Shown here: piece by piece, positions 5,854 through 6,037 of the stretch | Numbering within the stretch: the stretch's first letter is position 1 | Layout: every line of letters begins with the position of its first letter | Origin: Candidatus Hecatellales archaeon | GTDB taxonomy: Archaea > Thermoproteota > Bathyarchaeia > Hecatellales > Hecatellaceae | Direction of reading: 5' to 3' | DNA: 6,037 bases | Assembly (NCBI GenBank): GCA_003662305.1 | Contig: QMXU01000065.1 | Span: 1 to 6,037 of the forward strand | The notes under the pieces: model-generated | Told to the model about the DNA's origin: nothing | Seen by the model: only the letters and a program-made list of their open reading frames with translations | The model's database searches: none | Position numbers and translations under genes: made by a program

Positions 5854-6037
5854 TTATCCCCTCCCCGGCACAACAAGCCTGGCTGCCGCTGTTAGAGCTG
5901 CAACCTTTGACTCCACTTTTTTAGCTCTCTTATCTTTTGTCGGCGTTTCAGCCTCTTCGTAGGTTAGAGCCGAGGTGAAACACCACTTCACGCATTCGGG
6001 GTCTCCACCGCACAGGTCGCATTTGTATACGAGCCTG
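5854..6037 (-). CDS. 4Fe-4S ferredoxin-type electron-transfer subunit, C-terminal part (start lies outside the window)
   Basis: The last 60 codons of a gene entering from the right edge, ending at TAA (5856-5854). The first residues visible form a cluster-binding motif, KCDLCGGDPECVKWCFTSAL, with C-x2-C-x5-C-x3-C spacing. It is the form found in the iron-sulfur subunits that sit beside AOR-type, DmsB-like and formate-dehydrogenase catalytic subunits. The fourth Cys is followed by Phe instead of the usual Pro. After it comes a charged linker (EEAETPTKDKRAKKVESK) and an Ala-rich, probably helical end. Only one cluster motif is visible; others may lie upstream. The stop is 2 bases from the AOR start, and the AOR ribosome-binding site lies inside its last codons. 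It is therefore most likely the electron-transfer partner of the AOR. Confidence 0.88.
   Translation of the reverse strand, partial: RLVYKCDLCGGDPECVKWCFTSALTYEEAETPTKDKRAKKVESKVAALTAAARLVVPGRG
5858..5866 (-). promoter_or_regulatory. Ribosome-binding site of the AOR gene, within the ferredoxin-type coding end
   Basis: On the minus strand GGGGAGGGG lies 6 bases before GTG 5851 and 9 before GTG 5848. It supports a GTG start here and indicates translational coupling of the two subunits, since it overlaps the final codons of the upstream gene. Confidence 0.7.

Noticed and set aside
1..6037. CRISPR arrays, tRNA/rRNA genes, insertion sequences or integrase sites
   Set aside because: No regularly spaced repeats, no tRNA-like cloverleaf, no transposase frame and no terminal repeats were seen; nearly all the window is accounted for by metabolic genes.

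Overview
The window looks archaeal. Arginine is encoded largely by AGG/AGA, ribosome-binding sites are strong GGAGG/GAGGTG types, genes are packed with gaps of 2 to 24 bases, the B12-dependent mutase is split into two genes, and there is an aldehyde:ferredoxin-oxidoreductase-type (AOR) gene of the tungsten/molybdenum pterin family. The gene set would fit an anaerobic, fermentative or organic-acid-using archaeon, for example a Bathyarchaeia-like or related thermoproteotal lineage. The lineage is inferred from gene content only.

Layout. Bases 1-125 (+) hold the C-terminal 40 residues of an acyl-CoA dehydrogenase. Bases 126-302 are non-coding and carry T-tracts, AT-rich TATA-like elements and two short inverted repeats. 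Bases 303-3633 (+) are a three-gene operon: the large (catalytic) subunit of a methylmalonyl-CoA-mutase-type enzyme, its small B12-binding subunit, and a class III (CaiB/BaiF/Frc) CoA-transferase. Bases 3641-6037 (-) are a second operon running towards the first. In transcription order it holds the C-terminal end of a 4Fe-4S ferredoxin-type subunit (stop at 5854), a 677-residue AOR-family oxidoreductase (5851-3818), and a 50-residue Cys-rich zinc-finger protein (3793-3641). The two operons meet tail to tail with 7 bases between them.

How the genes may work together. The + strand genes suggest handling of branched or dicarboxylic acyl-CoA thioesters. The CoA-transferase would activate an acid, or recycle CoA from succinyl-CoA. 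The B12 mutase would rearrange the carbon skeleton, and the acyl-CoA dehydrogenase would carry out an alpha,beta-oxidation. The mutase keeps the B12-binding motif and the carboxylate-recognising Tyr/Arg/His of methylmalonyl-CoA mutase. Several other strongly conserved active-site segments are replaced, so its substrate may not be methylmalonyl-CoA. The AOR with its ferredoxin subunit would reversibly interconvert an aldehyde (or other substrate) and an acid using ferredoxin-level electrons. Whether it feeds the CoA-transferase pathway is speculation. No MeaB-type GTPase chaperone, methylmalonyl-CoA epimerase or carboxylase lies within the window.
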